DNA of 34,421 bases from an uncultured Coriobacteriaceae bacterium. GTDB taxonomy: Bacteria > Actinomycetota > Coriobacteriia > Coriobacteriales > Atopobiaceae. The notes under the pieces are model-generated. The model was given only the letters and a program-made list of their open reading frames with translations, was not told the DNA's origin and ran no database searches. How positions within the stretch are numbered: the first letter of the stretch is position 1; every line of letters begins with the position of its first letter. The position numbers were made by a program, and so were the translations under genes. Shown one piece after another: positions 7,991 to 16,112 of this stretch. The stretch spans positions 1 to 34,421 of the forward strand of contig UQSV01000010.1 of assembly GCA_900543875.1 (NCBI GenBank). The letters are read 5' to 3'.

Positions 7991-9586
7991 GTGCAGGTGT
8001 TCGAGAATCCCATCAGGCGCAGGCTCTCACGCAGGTTCCAGGTGAGCCTCGTGTGGGAGGGCGCCCTCGTGGGCCTCTTTGCCGGCGCCCTCGTGACGCT
8101 CTACCGCCTTGCCCTCACACAGGGCGAGCGCATCCTGCGCGCCACCGTAGCGAGCTGGGCGAACAACCCCGTCATGGCGGTCGCATGGTTCGTCGCCCTG
8201 GCCGTCATGGCGGTCGTGGTGGCGCTTCTCGTGAGGTGGGAGCCCGCCACCTCGGGCTCGGGCATCCCGCAGGTCGACGCCGAGGTCATGGGCGCCATGG
8301 ACGCGCCCTGGTACCGCGTCATCGCCGCCAAGTTCGCCGAAGGTACGATTGGCGCCCTCGGCGGCCTGTCCCTCGGCCGCGAGGGCCCGTCGGTGCAGCT
8401 TGGCGGCATGGCCGGCAAGGGCGTCTCGCGCATCCTCAAGCGCGGGAGGGGAGAGGAGCGCCTGCTCGTCACCTGCGGCGCGGGCGCAGGCATGGCCGCG
8501 GCGTTCCACGCGCCCCTCACCGGCGTGATGTTTGCCCTCGAGGAGATTCACAAGACGTTCAACGCGCCCCTGATTATCTCGGTGATGATGAGCGCCGTCA
8601 TGAGCGACTACGTGACGAGCCAAGTGCTGGGCCTTCAGCCGGTCATCAGCTTCAGGCTGAGCGAGATCATCCCTCACGAAGCCTATGCGCTGCTCATCGT
8701 CTTTGGCCTCATCATGGGCGTCGTGGGCGCGGCCCACAACATCGGCATGTTTGCGCTGCAGAACCTGCTGTCGCGCATCCGCTACCGCCATGCTTGGCTA
8801 CGCTACCTCATACCGTTCATGGTCGCGGGCGGGATGGCCCTTCTGTCGCCCGAGCTCATGTGTGGCGGCGACGCGATTCTCGAGATGCTCATGAGCCCCC
8901 AGGGGCTCTCGATTGGCACGCTGGCACTCATCCTGCTGGGCAAGTATCTCTTCACGGGCGTCTGCTTTGGCGCGGGAACGCCAGGCGGCACGCTCTTTCC
9001 GCTGGTCATCATGGGCACGCTCGCCGGCGCCATCTTTGGCATGGGCGCCACGCGCGTCCTGGGCATGAGCGACGCCTTCGTGATGAACTTCATGGTGCTC
9101 GGTATCGCAGGCATGTTCGCGGGTGCCATTCGAGCGCCGGTCACGGCCGTCGTGCTCGCCTTTGAGCTCACGGGGAGCCTGGAGCAGCTGCTGTCGCTTG
9201 CGATTGTGAGCGTCTTCGCTTACGTGACCGCCAACCTGCTGCAGGTCGACGCCTACTACGAGCATCTGCTGGCACGCCTCCTTGGCACCACGACCGACGA
9301 GGCGCACGAGCACTGGGGGTCGCACGGCCGCCAGCTCCACTCATACGTGGTCGAAGCGGGATGCCCCGCGGCCGACAAGCTCATCTCGCAGATCAACTGG
9401 CCCGAACGCACGCTCGTCGTTTCGGTGCGGCGCTGCGGACGCGAGATCGTGCCGCGCGGGACGCTCAGGCTCCTCGAGGGCGACCGCATCCTTGTCTTGC
9501 TCGACGAACACGAAGGAGACAACAACGAGCGCTTCGTGCGCCACGTCTGCCACGGCACCTTCGCGCCGCGCGAGGTCGTGGAGTAG
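7991..9586 (+). CDS. ClC-family chloride/proton antiporter with C-terminal TrkA-C domain
   Basis: This 531-residue integral membrane protein shows the ClC selectivity-filter motifs GSGIPQ (89-94) and GREGPSVQ (129-136, gating Glu E131). A Glu pair at FALEEI (184-185) matches the internal proton glutamate of ClC exchangers, so H+-coupled antiport is likelier than a channel. The filter does not look like the fluoride-specific ClC-F type. After the membrane part a soluble RCK/TrkA-C domain (about 450-525: LVVSVRRCGREIVPRG, LEGDRILVLLDE) replaces the CBS pair found in many ClCs. The start is GTG 7991 with AGGAG six bases upstream; in-frame codons further upstream would read through the terminator hairpin. 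Confidence 0.9.
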   Translation: MQVFENPIRRRLSRRFQVSLVWEGALVGLFAGALVTLYRLALTQGERILRATVASWANNPVMAVAWFVALAVMAVVVALLVRWEPATSGSGIPQVDAEVMGAMDAPWYRVIAAKFAEGTIGALGGLSLGREGPSVQLGGMAGKGVSRILKRGRGEERLLVTCGAGAGMAAAFHAPLTGVMFALEEIHKTFNAPLIISVMMSAVMSDYVTSQVLGLQPVISFRLSEIIPHEAYALLIVFGLIMGVVGAAHNIGMFALQNLLSRIRYRHAWLRYLIPFMVAGGMALLSPELMCGGDAILEMLMSPQGLSIGTLALILLGKYLFTGVCFGAGTPGGTLFPLVIMGTLAGAIFGMGATRVLGMSDAFVMNFMVLGIAGMFAGAIRAPVTAVVLAFELTGSLEQLLSLAIVSVFAYVTANLLQVDAYYEHLLARLLGTTTDEAHEHWGSHGRQLHSYVVEAGCPAADKLISQINWPERTLVVSVRRCGREIVPRGTLRLLEGDRILVLLDEHEGDNNERFVRHVCHGTFAPREVVE

Positions 9587-9701
9587 GCAACAAGCAGCGA
9601 CGAAAAGCTGACTTGAAACAGCTCTACTTTACATAAGATATATTATCGCTATTTAATGTATATCAGCCGGAAAAGGGGAGTCACTAACTAGGAGAATTAC
9701 G
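9587..9701. other. AT-rich gap between convergent clc and trxB
   Basis: About 115 bases, visibly AT-rich compared with everything around it, separate the convergent ends of clc and trxB. TTTACA (9629-9634) and TATTTA (9651-9656) are spaced like a promoter on the plus strand, but only an 11-codon frame starting at ATG 9657 follows. No clear terminator hairpin with a T run was found. Confidence 0.4.
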
Positions 9702-10658
9702 CTAATCACCAAGAACCCCCACGTACCTTGCCGCGCTCGTGGCGGCAATCGCTCCGTCAGAGGCCGCGGTGATCGCTTGGCGAAGCGGAGTTGCCCGCAC
9801 GTCTCCCGCACAGAAGAGTCCAGGCGTTGCCACAGACATGTCAGGACGCGTCACGACATACCCCTGGTCATCCAACTCAGCGAGCCTGCAGACAGGCGAT
9901 GACTGAGGCACCTGGCCAACCGAGACGAAGACGCCAACACCGCCTGGCGCGAAGGAAAGCTCCTCGCGGGTTGGGACGCCCAAGGCGTCTACGGATGCCA
10001 GCACGACCCTCTCGATAAGAGAATCCCCTTCCACGCCCTCAATTCTAGTAAGGTACCTAACTTTAATCATGGGCGAGGAGAGAACGACATCCCGCAGGCT
10101 CCTCATCGCCCGGAGGTGGTCCTTGCGCACGACGAGTGTCACCGAGGAGGCGACCTTCGCAAGGTAGAGCGCCTCCTCGCAGGCCGTGTTACCACCGCCC
10201 ACCACAAAGACGTCCTTGCCACGATAGAACATGCCATCGCAGGTGGCGCAGTACGAGACGCCCCTGCCACCAAAGCGATTCTCGCCCGCAAAGCCAGCCT
10301 TGCGCGGCGAGGCCCCCGCGGCATAGATGACGCTGCGTGCCCTAAGCGAGCCTCCCTCGCAGACGACCTCGAAGAGGCTCCCGCCCTCGCGCCTGTCGAT
10401 GGAGACGACCTGGTCGAACTCGAACTCCGCACCAAGGTGCTCGGCATGGTCCCAGAGACGCTGCCCGAGCTCGGCACCCGTTATGTCCTCGATGCCCGGA
10501 TAGTTGTCCACGAGGTCGGTCGTGGCAATCTGGCCGCCAGCGGCGCTGCTCGATATGACGAGGGGCCTGAGACCCGCCCTCGTTGCATAGATGGCGGCGC
10601 TCAGACCCGCAGGACCGGAACCCACGATGATGACGTCTCTCACATTCAAATCGGTCAT
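9702..10658 (-). CDS. trxB: Thioredoxin reductase (NADPH)
   Basis: This 318-residue FAD- and NADPH-dependent enzyme reduces thioredoxin. The FAD-binding GSGPAG is at 13-18, the redox-active CATC at 137-140 and the NADPH-binding GGGNTA after about residue 150. The C-terminal FAD segment FCAGDVRATPLRQAITAASDGAIAA is typical and is followed by a short end. Length matches the family. The start is ATG 10658, preceded by GGGGAG. It lies 34 bases after dut on the same strand, so it is probably the last gene of an nrdR-dut-trxB unit. Thioredoxin is a reductant for class I/II ribonucleotide reductase, which fits the neighbours. Confidence 0.94.
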   Translation of the reverse strand: MTDLNVRDVIIVGSGPAGLSAAIYATRAGLRPLVISSSAAGGQIATTDLVDNYPGIEDITGAELGQRLWDHAEHLGAEFEFDQVVSIDRREGGSLFEVVCEGGSLRARSVIYAAGASPRKAGFAGENRFGGRGVSYCATCDGMFYRGKDVFVVGGGNTACEEALYLAKVASSVTLVVRKDHLRAMRSLRDVVLSSPMIKVRYLTRIEGVEGDSLIERVVLASVDALGVPTREELSFAPGGVGVFVSVGQVPQSSPVCRLAELDDQGYVVTRPDMSVATPGLFCAGDVRATPLRQAITAASDGAIAATSAARYVGVLGD

Positions 10659-10692
10659 GTAAGGCTCCCCAATCTAAGATTCTCGCGCGCGG

Positions 10693-11142
10693 CTAGTTGA
10701 CGCCGCTCGACCCAAAGCCGCCCGCACCGCGGTCGGTCTCATCGAGCTCCGACACCTCGTGCAGACGCACGACGGGCACCTTCTGGATGACGAGCTGGGC
10801 GATGCGCTCGCCGCGCTCGATGTGAATGGTCTTCTCGTTGTCAAGGTTGACGGCGCAGACCTTGAGCTCACCGCGGTAGTGGGCATCGATGAGGCCGGGC
10901 GTGTTGGCCATCGACAGCCCCTCGCGCAGAGCAAGTCCGCTCCTGGGCTGCACAAAGCCCGCGTAGCCATCGGGAATGGCGATGGCCAGGCCCGTCGAGA
11001 CGAGTCTGCGCTCGTGCGGCGCCAGGTCAACGTCCTCGTTTGAGCGCAGGTCGAGGCCGGCGTCTCCCTCGTAGGCGTAGGACGGGAGCTCGACGGACGG
11101 GTCAAGGCGCTTGATGGGAAGGTCAATCACGTCGTTACTCAC
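10693..11142 (-). CDS. dut: dUTP diphosphatase (trimeric dUTPase)
   Basis: This 149-residue enzyme hydrolyses dUTP to dUMP and pyrophosphate, preventing uracil incorporation and feeding dTMP synthesis. The five dUTPase motifs are recognisable: AGLDLRS (1), PRSGLAL (2), GLIDAHYRGELKV (3), ERIAQLVI (4) and the C-terminal RGAGGFGSSG (5). The start is GTG 11142 with AGGAGG upstream. It overlaps the end of nrdR by eight bases, so the two genes are translationally coupled. Confidence 0.95.
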   Translation of the reverse strand: MSNDVIDLPIKRLDPSVELPSYAYEGDAGLDLRSNEDVDLAPHERRLVSTGLAIAIPDGYAGFVQPRSGLALREGLSMANTPGLIDAHYRGELKVCAVNLDNEKTIHIERGERIAQLVIQKVPVVRLHEVSELDETDRGAGGFGSSGVN

Positions 11143-11587
11143 CAGAGAGCCTCCTCAGCTCGTCAGAGAATTCTTCGATGTCCTTGAAGTCGCGATAGAC
11201 GGACGCAAAGCGGACGTAGGCGACCTTGTCGATGTCGATGAGGCGGTGAAGCACCATCTCGCCCAGGTCGCTCGAGTCGACCTCGGTGGTGCCGTGGTCC
11301 CTCAGCTCGCTCTCGATGCTCGCGATGAGGGCGTCGAGAGCATCGATGGGGATGTCGCGCTTAACCGTTGCGCGCACGAGGCCGCGCATGAGCTTCTCGC
11401 GATCGAAAGGCTCCTTGGAACCATCGTGCTTGAGCACGATGAGCGGCAGCTCCTCCTTACGCTCGTAGGTGGTGAAGCGAAAACCGCAAGCCTCGCACTC
11501 GCGGCGACGCCTGATCGAGTCGTTGCTCTCCGCAGGACGGGAGTCGACGACCTTGGACTCCTCGCATCCGCACTTGGGACAGCGCAT
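11135..11587 (-). CDS. nrdR: Transcriptional repressor NrdR
   Basis: This 150-residue zinc-ribbon plus ATP-cone repressor controls ribonucleotide reductase genes in response to dATP/ATP. The zinc ligands are C3, C6, C31 and C34 (MRCPKCG ... CEACGF), and the ATP-cone runs from about 49 to 139. I chose ATG 11587 because GGAGG lies five bases upstream and the protein then begins with the family's MRCPKC. An eight-residue upstream extension is possible but atypical. No nrd structural gene is in the window, so its targets lie elsewhere. It is followed without a gap by dut. Confidence 0.95.
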   Translation of the reverse strand: MRCPKCGCEESKVVDSRPAESNDSIRRRRECEACGFRFTTYERKEELPLIVLKHDGSKEPFDREKLMRGLVRATVKRDIPIDALDALIASIESELRDHGTTEVDSSDLGEMVLHRLIDIDKVAYVRFASVYRDFKDIEEFSDELRRLSGE

Positions 11588-11681
11588 GGTATCCTCCCTA
11601 GCCGGGTTCACTGCAATAGATACCTTACGCTGCGAAAATAGATTCGTCTAGCTGCTGACAGAAATCTCCGGACGCCGGGTC

Positions 11682-11954
11682 CTAGAGAAGGGCCCCCAGC
11701 AGCACCATGCCCGCGATGGCGAAGAAGACAAGACAGGCCCCGAGGCGCTCGCGGTCCCCGATGACGGGCGCGGAGCAGACGGGGGCGTCGGCCGAGACGT
11801 ACCAGTCGTAGGCACGACGCGCCTGCTCCCTCACGGAGCACTGGCGGCGAGCGTCGTGGCGGCCACCTTCCACGACGGAAAGGCTCGCGGCGGCGTGACG
11901 AGGCTTGAGGGCGGAAGAACCAATGGTGTCATAGTTGTAATCAAAGTTGTTCAT
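11682..11954 (-). CDS. Unknown small single-pass membrane protein, divergent from lexA
   Basis: The 90-residue product is not recognised. It has a polar N terminus (MNNFDYNYDTIG), a basic middle with an RRAYDWYVSAD segment, and one C-terminal hydrophobic helix (about 73-90, LGACLVFFAIAGMVLLGALL), so it looks tail-anchored. AGAGGAA precedes the ATG. It is transcribed away from lexA out of a region with three SOS-type boxes. The box at 12035-12046 adjoins or overlaps a possible TTTGAT -35 for this gene, so DNA-damage induction is likely. Small membrane proteins beside lexA (YneA, DivS, ChiZ) inhibit cell division in other Gram-positives. That analogy is positional only: there is no LysM domain and the topology is reversed. 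Transcription may continue into nrdR-dut-trxB. Confidence 0.7.
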   Translation of the reverse strand: MNNFDYNYDTIGSSALKPRHAAASLSVVEGGRHDARRQCSVREQARRAYDWYVSADAPVCSAPVIGDRERLGACLVFFAIAGMVLLGALL

Positions 11955-12034
11955 GGTGCGTTCCTCTCAATCTCGTTTTGTACTGGTACCTTTATACAAA
12001 CCGTTGCGGACAATATCTTGTAATGCATACTATC

Positions 12035-12046
12035 AAACATTTGTTC
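12035..12046. promoter_or_regulatory. SOS (LexA) box 1
   Basis: AAACATTTGTTC matches GAAC-N4-GTTC at seven of eight positions. It is the exact reverse complement of the box at 12093-12104. It is nearest to the reverse-strand small membrane protein and is its likely operator. Confidence 0.75.
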
Positions 12047-12064
12047 CCTATGTCTAGTATCTAC

Positions 12065-12076
12065 GTACGAATGTTC
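12065..12076. promoter_or_regulatory. SOS (LexA) box 2, weaker
   Basis: GTACGAATGTTC matches GAAC-N4-GTTC with one mismatch in the left half. It lies midway between the other two boxes, with centre-to-centre distances of 30 and 28 bases, about three helical turns. Confidence 0.55.
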
Positions 12077-12092
12077 GTGTCAAGCAAAAATA

Positions 12093-12104
12093 GAACAAAT
12101 GTTT
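12093..12104. promoter_or_regulatory. SOS (LexA) box 3 at the lexA promoter
   Basis: GAACAAATGTTT matches GAAC-N4-GTTC with one mismatch and overlaps the first two bases of the lexA -35. This implies autorepression of lexA. Confidence 0.8.
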
Positions 12105-12131
12105 GCGAAAGGAAGCGAACGCGTGTATGAT
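12103..12131 (+). promoter_or_regulatory. lexA promoter
   Basis: -35 TTGCGA (12103-12108) and -10 TATGAT (12126-12131) are separated by exactly 17 bases. The lexA ATG follows 26 bases later with AAGGAGG in front. Confidence 0.75.
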
Positions 12132-12157
12132 GGTCTCAACGAAAAGGAGGAACCACC

Positions 12158-12814
12158 ATGTCTGAGGTAAAGCTTTCCGCACGGCAGCAGCAGGTATATG
12201 ACTTCATCTGCGCATCCGCCGCAGAGCACGGCTATCCACCCTCGGTCAGGGAGATCGGCGCGGGCGTTGGCCTCTCTTCCCCATCCACGGTTCACTCCCA
12301 CCTCAACAGGCTCGAGAAGGCCGGCTACATCCGCCGCGACCCCAAGAAGCCCCGCACCATCGAGATCTGCGGGCCCGGCAGCGAGAGCCTCTACCAGCAA
12401 GACGTCAAGCTTGCCGAGGTCACCCAGGACGTTGATGCCAGCACGATCACCCTACCGGTCGTTGGCAGAGTCGCGGCAGGCACGCCCATCCTCGCCGAGC
12501 AGAACGTCGAGGAGGTCATGACCCTCCCCACGAGCGTCATCAACGATGCGAGCTCGTTCATCCTGCGTGTCCGCGGCGAGTCGATGATCAACGTCGGCAT
12601 CCTCGATGGGGACTACATCGTCGTGAAGGAGCAGCACACCGCTCACAACGGCGAGATCGTCGTCGCCCTCATCGATGACTCGGCCACCGTCAAGACCTTC
12701 TACCGCGAGAAGGACCGCATCCGCCTTCAGCCCGAGAACGATTCGATGGAGCCCATCTACGCAGACAACCCGACCATCCTCGGCAGGGTCACGGGTCTGC
12801 TTCGCTCGCTCTAG
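12158..12814 (+). CDS. lexA: SOS repressor LexA
   Basis: This 218-residue repressor has an N-terminal winged helix (1-70, PPSVREIG...SPSTVHSHL recognition region) and a C-terminal S24 self-cleaving protease domain. The cleavage site is A107-G108 (VGRVAAGTP), the catalytic Ser is S142 (RGESM) and the Lys is K179 (ATVKT). RecA-stimulated self-cleavage relieves repression; recA is also in this window and carries a matching box. The ATG at 12158 has AAGGAGG upstream. The operator cluster lies immediately before the gene. Confidence 0.97.
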   Translation: MSEVKLSARQQQVYDFICASAAEHGYPPSVREIGAGVGLSSPSTVHSHLNRLEKAGYIRRDPKKPRTIEICGPGSESLYQQDVKLAEVTQDVDASTITLPVVGRVAAGTPILAEQNVEEVMTLPTSVINDASSFILRVRGESMINVGILDGDYIVVKEQHTAHNGEIVVALIDDSATVKTFYREKDRIRLQPENDSMEPIYADNPTILGRVTGLLRSL

Positions 12815-12819
12815 ATTCC

Positions 12820-13587
12820 ATGGAGCAGAAGCGGCGCTCGGAGAGGATTCACGGCTACGACGTCATCAGGGGTTTCTCGGTCATATCGATGGTGCTCTTT
12901 CACCTTTGCTATGACCTGGTCTATCTCTATGGCGTGGGCCTGGGCTGGTTCGCCTCTCCCCTACAAGATGTCTGGCGCGCCTCCATCTCATGGACGTTCT
13001 TGCTGGTGGCGGGCATCATGTGCTCCTACTCGAGCAGCAACGTCAGGAGGGCGGCAAAGTATCTTGCCGTGGCGGGCGTCGTATTCGTTGCCACAACAGT
13101 GGCTGCCGTCGACACGCCCGTGAACTTCGGCATCATCTACTGCATGGGCTTCAGCACGCTCGTGGGCCACCTCTACCTCAAGCTCGCCTTACGGGCGGGC
13201 GTGCGCGTAAACGTCGCGCTCGCCTTGGGGCTCGCGCTGTTCTTCGTCATCTGCCTCGGTGTTCCAACGGGAACCTTTGGTCTCGCGACCTTTGGCGGCC
13301 CCTACTTCAAGGTGCCGGCGGCACCCTATGCCTACGGGTGGCTCAGCTGGCTCGGCTTTCCCGGACCCCAATTTGCGTCGGGAGACTACTACCCGCCCCT
13401 CCCCTTTTCGCTGCTCTTTCTCGCGGGAACCAGCTTGGGCGTCATCATCAAGGCAAAGGGTGCGCCCAGAGCACTCCAGAGCCTTCGGTGCCAACCCCTT
13501 GAGTACGTGGGAAGGCACGCCCTCCCCATCTACGTGCTTCACCAACCGCTCATTCTTGGCGTGCTCATGCTCGTCTATGGGTATTAG
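12820..13587 (+). CDS. Multi-pass membrane protein, heparan-alpha-glucosaminide acetyltransferase-like (DUF1624)
   Basis: This 255-residue protein opens with RIHGYDVIRGFSVISMVLFHLCYDL, the D-x-xRG...H pattern of DUF1624/HGSNAT-type transmembrane acyltransferases. It has about seven hydrophobic segments and ends with YVGRHALPIYVLHQPL, a conserved feature of such acyltransferases. The family moves acyl groups across or onto envelope sugars; the substrate here is unknown. The ATG lies five bases after the lexA stop with no clear ribosome-binding site of its own, so it is probably translationally coupled to lexA and therefore SOS-inducible. Confidence 0.8.
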   Translation: MEQKRRSERIHGYDVIRGFSVISMVLFHLCYDLVYLYGVGLGWFASPLQDVWRASISWTFLLVAGIMCSYSSSNVRRAAKYLAVAGVVFVATTVAAVDTPVNFGIIYCMGFSTLVGHLYLKLALRAGVRVNVALALGLALFFVICLGVPTGTFGLATFGGPYFKVPAAPYAYGWLSWLGFPGPQFASGDYYPPLPFSLLFLAGTSLGVIIKAKGAPRALQSLRCQPLEYVGRHALPIYVLHQPLILGVLMLVYGY

Positions 13588-13817
13588 CGAAGAGCGTCAT
13601 CTCGCCTAAGCGGTGAAATCACGAGGCGGAGAGTACGTCCCGCCCAAAGTCATTGATAGACACGCGAGAAGCCCAGAAGCCCAAGTTGGCGAAAACCGCT
13701 TCCAAAAGAACCCGACACATTCAGAGCTCGCAGGAAGTGCCCAATAACACACCCACGCCTCACGAAGCAGCGAACAACATCCGCGAGCAGAGACACATTG
13801 GACGCAGCGGCGCAGGC

Positions 13818-15092
13818 CTACTCCTCCACCTCATAGGGCTTGAGGGTGGCGGCCATGCGAGCGCCCGCCTTGGCGGTAACGAGCAGGCCGCCCTCGACGT
13901 ACTGCTCGCGAATGATCTGGCAACGCTCGTGGACGAGCTTCATGAGCATGCCCTTCTCGTAGGGCATGAGCGCCGTGAGCGTCACGTCACCGTCGCTCGC
14001 CTCCTGCGCGATGCGGTGCAGCAGCCCGGCAAGGCCCCAACCCTCGCCGGCGGACACGAAGACGGCCCGGGAATTCGCAGCTTTGAGCCCCGCAAGGACC
14101 TCGTCATCGAGCAGGTCGCATTTGTTGAAGACGAGCACGCGCCGAATCTCGTTGGCATCGATCTGGGCAAGAATCTCCTCGACGGCCCTGACCTTCTTCT
14201 CCCAGTTCTCGTCGTTGGCATCGACAACCTCGAGCACGAGGTCTGCTGCCCTGACCTCGGCGAGCGTCGACTTAAAGCTCTCAACGAGCGTGGTGGGGAG
14301 CTTCTGGATGAAGCCAACGGTGTCCGTCAGGGTGATCTTACGCCCCTCGGCAAGGTCAATGGAGCGGGTCGTGGGGTCGAGCGTGGCAAACAGCTCGTCC
14401 TTGGCGTAGACGTCGGAATTGGTGAGGGCGTTCAGCAGCGTCGACTTACCCGCGTTGGTATAGCCGGCGAGCGCCACGCGATAGACGCCCGAGTCCCAGC
14501 GAGCCTTGCTCTGCGTGGCGCGACGCGTCTCGAGGCGTGCGAGCTCGCGGCAAAGCGAGGCAATGCGGTCGCGCACGAGGCGCCTGTCGACCTCGAGCTG
14601 GCTCTCGCCCTGGCCAAACCTGCTGCCGATGCCGCCGCGCGTCTGCTCGCCCATGAGGTGGCTCCACATGCCACGAAGACGCGGCAGCACGTACTGAAGC
14701 TGTGCGAGCTGCACCTGGAGGGCGCCCTCACGCGTCGTCGCATGACGACCAAAGATGTCGAGGATGAGGGCCGTGCGGTCGATGACCTTGACCGGCTCGC
14801 CAAAGATCTGCTCGAGGTTGGCCTGCTGGGAAGGCGACAGCTGGTCGTCGAACGCAACGACGTCAACGTCCATGCGCTTGACCAGTGCCGCAAGCTCCTT
14901 GGCCTTGCCCGAGCCCACGAACGTCTTGGGGATGGGCGAGTCGAGCTTCTGCGTCTCGGTGGCAACCACAACCCCGCCCGCCGTCTCAACCAGGCGCGCA
15001 AGCTCGGCGAGCGACTCGCTCATCGGCCAGTCGGTACGCCCCGTGTCAACGCCCACGATGAGCGTTCGCTCGGGAACGGGAGCGGTGGACAT
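13818..15092 (-). CDS. hflX: GTPase HflX
   Basis: This 424-residue ribosome-associated GTPase splits stalled 70S ribosomes under stress. It has the HflX N-terminal domain (11-200, with GSGKAKEL and a glycine-rich GIGSRFGQGES) and a Ras-like G domain. G1 is GYTNAGKST (210-218), G3 DTVGF (about 255), G4 NKCD (about 323) and G5 VSAGEG. Start ATG 15092 is the only in-frame start after the upstream stop, and no strong Shine-Dalgarno is seen. It follows miaA by 33 bases. The miaA-hflX pairing is common in bacteria (miaA-hfq-hflX). Confidence 0.95.
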   Translation of the reverse strand: MSTAPVPERTLIVGVDTGRTDWPMSESLAELARLVETAGGVVVATETQKLDSPIPKTFVGSGKAKELAALVKRMDVDVVAFDDQLSPSQQANLEQIFGEPVKVIDRTALILDIFGRHATTREGALQVQLAQLQYVLPRLRGMWSHLMGEQTRGGIGSRFGQGESQLEVDRRLVRDRIASLCRELARLETRRATQSKARWDSGVYRVALAGYTNAGKSTLLNALTNSDVYAKDELFATLDPTTRSIDLAEGRKITLTDTVGFIQKLPTTLVESFKSTLAEVRAADLVLEVVDANDENWEKKVRAVEEILAQIDANEIRRVLVFNKCDLLDDEVLAGLKAANSRAVFVSAGEGWGLAGLLHRIAQEASDGDVTLTALMPYEKGMLMKLVHERCQIIREQYVEGGLLVTAKAGARMAATLKPYEVEE

Positions 15093-15125
15093 CTGCTTGA
15101 ATCGACCCGTGGTGCTCTCCCCCTC

Positions 15126-16112
15126 TTAGGGCTCCTGGACGCGCTCGCCCAAGGCCCTCTCGTATTCGTCGACGATCAAGGCGACGGCGTTATCGCGGCC
15201 GAGCTCGTCCATGTCGAGCCAGCGAGTGCGGCCGTCACGCCTCAGCCACGAGAGCTGCCGCTTTGCGTAGCGCCGAGAGCGGCGCTTGATGAGCTCGATA
15301 GCCTCGTCGAGCGTGCACGACCCATCGAGGTAGTCGAGGACCTCCTTGTAGCCGATGGCCTGGCGGGCCGTGAGGTCTGCGCCCATGCCAGCCTCGACAA
15401 GCCCCCGCACCTCGTCGACCAGGCCAGCCTCGACCATGAGGTCGACGCGCCGGTCGATGCGCTCGTAGAGTAGCGCACGGTCCATCGAAAGCCCCCAGAT
15501 CTGGGCGCCGTAGTGCGCCTTGCGCTCGCGGAGGCCCGAAAGCTGCGCGGCATAGCTCGTGCCCTCGTCGAGCATCTCGAGGGCACGCGCGACGCGGCGG
15601 GAGTTGTTGGGGTGGATGGCAAGCGCGCTCGCCTCGTCGCGCTCGCGCAGGAGCTCCCAGAGGGCCTGCGCGCCCCGCTCGGCAAGGTAGTCTTCGTAGC
15701 GGCTGCGCGCGTCCCCGTGGGTCTGACCCGCGGGAAAGTCCATCTCGTCGATGACGGCGTCGAGGTAGAGGCCGGTGCCCCCGCACAGGATGGCGGCGCG
15801 GCCGCAAGCGAGGCGTTCGTCAACGAGGACGCGGGCGTCGCGCTGGAACATGGCCACGGAGTAGTCCTGCGAGATGTCGGCCACATCGACCATCTGGAGC
15901 GGCACGAGGCGCTCCTCGACGGGCGTCTTGGCCGTGCCGATGTCCATGCCACGGTAGACCTGCATCGAGTCGACCGAGATGACGTCGGTGCCAAGGCGCA
16001 GTGCCACCTCGTCGGCAAGCGCGCTCTTGCCCGAGGCCGTGGGGCCAACGACGCAGATGACGGGACGGCGTGCGGCGGCACCCGTCACGAGACTGTCATT
16101 GCCCGACGTCAC
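15126..16112 (-). CDS. miaA: tRNA dimethylallyltransferase
   Basis: This 328-residue enzyme adds a dimethylallyl group to A37 of UNN-decoding tRNAs. It has the P-loop GPTASGKSA, the DSMQVYRGMDIGTAK segment and the CGGTGLY motif. I chose GTG 16112, whose first four bases (GTGA) overlap the miaB stop. An in-frame ATG at 16148 would overlap miaB by 40 bases and add 12 unconserved residues. Its product is the substrate of the adjacent miaB enzyme, so the two genes form one pathway: i6A then ms2i6A. Confidence 0.93.
   Translation of the reverse strand: MTSGNDSLVTGAAARRPVICVVGPTASGKSALADEVALRLGTDVISVDSMQVYRGMDIGTAKTPVEERLVPLQMVDVADISQDYSVAMFQRDARVLVDERLACGRAAILCGGTGLYLDAVIDEMDFPAGQTHGDARSRYEDYLAERGAQALWELLRERDEASALAIHPNNSRRVARALEMLDEGTSYAAQLSGLRERKAHYGAQIWGLSMDRALLYERIDRRVDLMVEAGLVDEVRGLVEAGMGADLTARQAIGYKEVLDYLDGSCTLDEAIELIKRRSRRYAKRQLSWLRRDGRTRWLDMDELGRDNAVALIVDEYERALGERVQEP

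Noticed and set aside
13588..13817. Small gene or terminator in the gap between the convergent DUF1624 gene and hflX.
   Set aside because: Only a weak GGCGG/CCGCC pairing without a T run is seen, and no frame there has a plausible start and ribosome-binding site.
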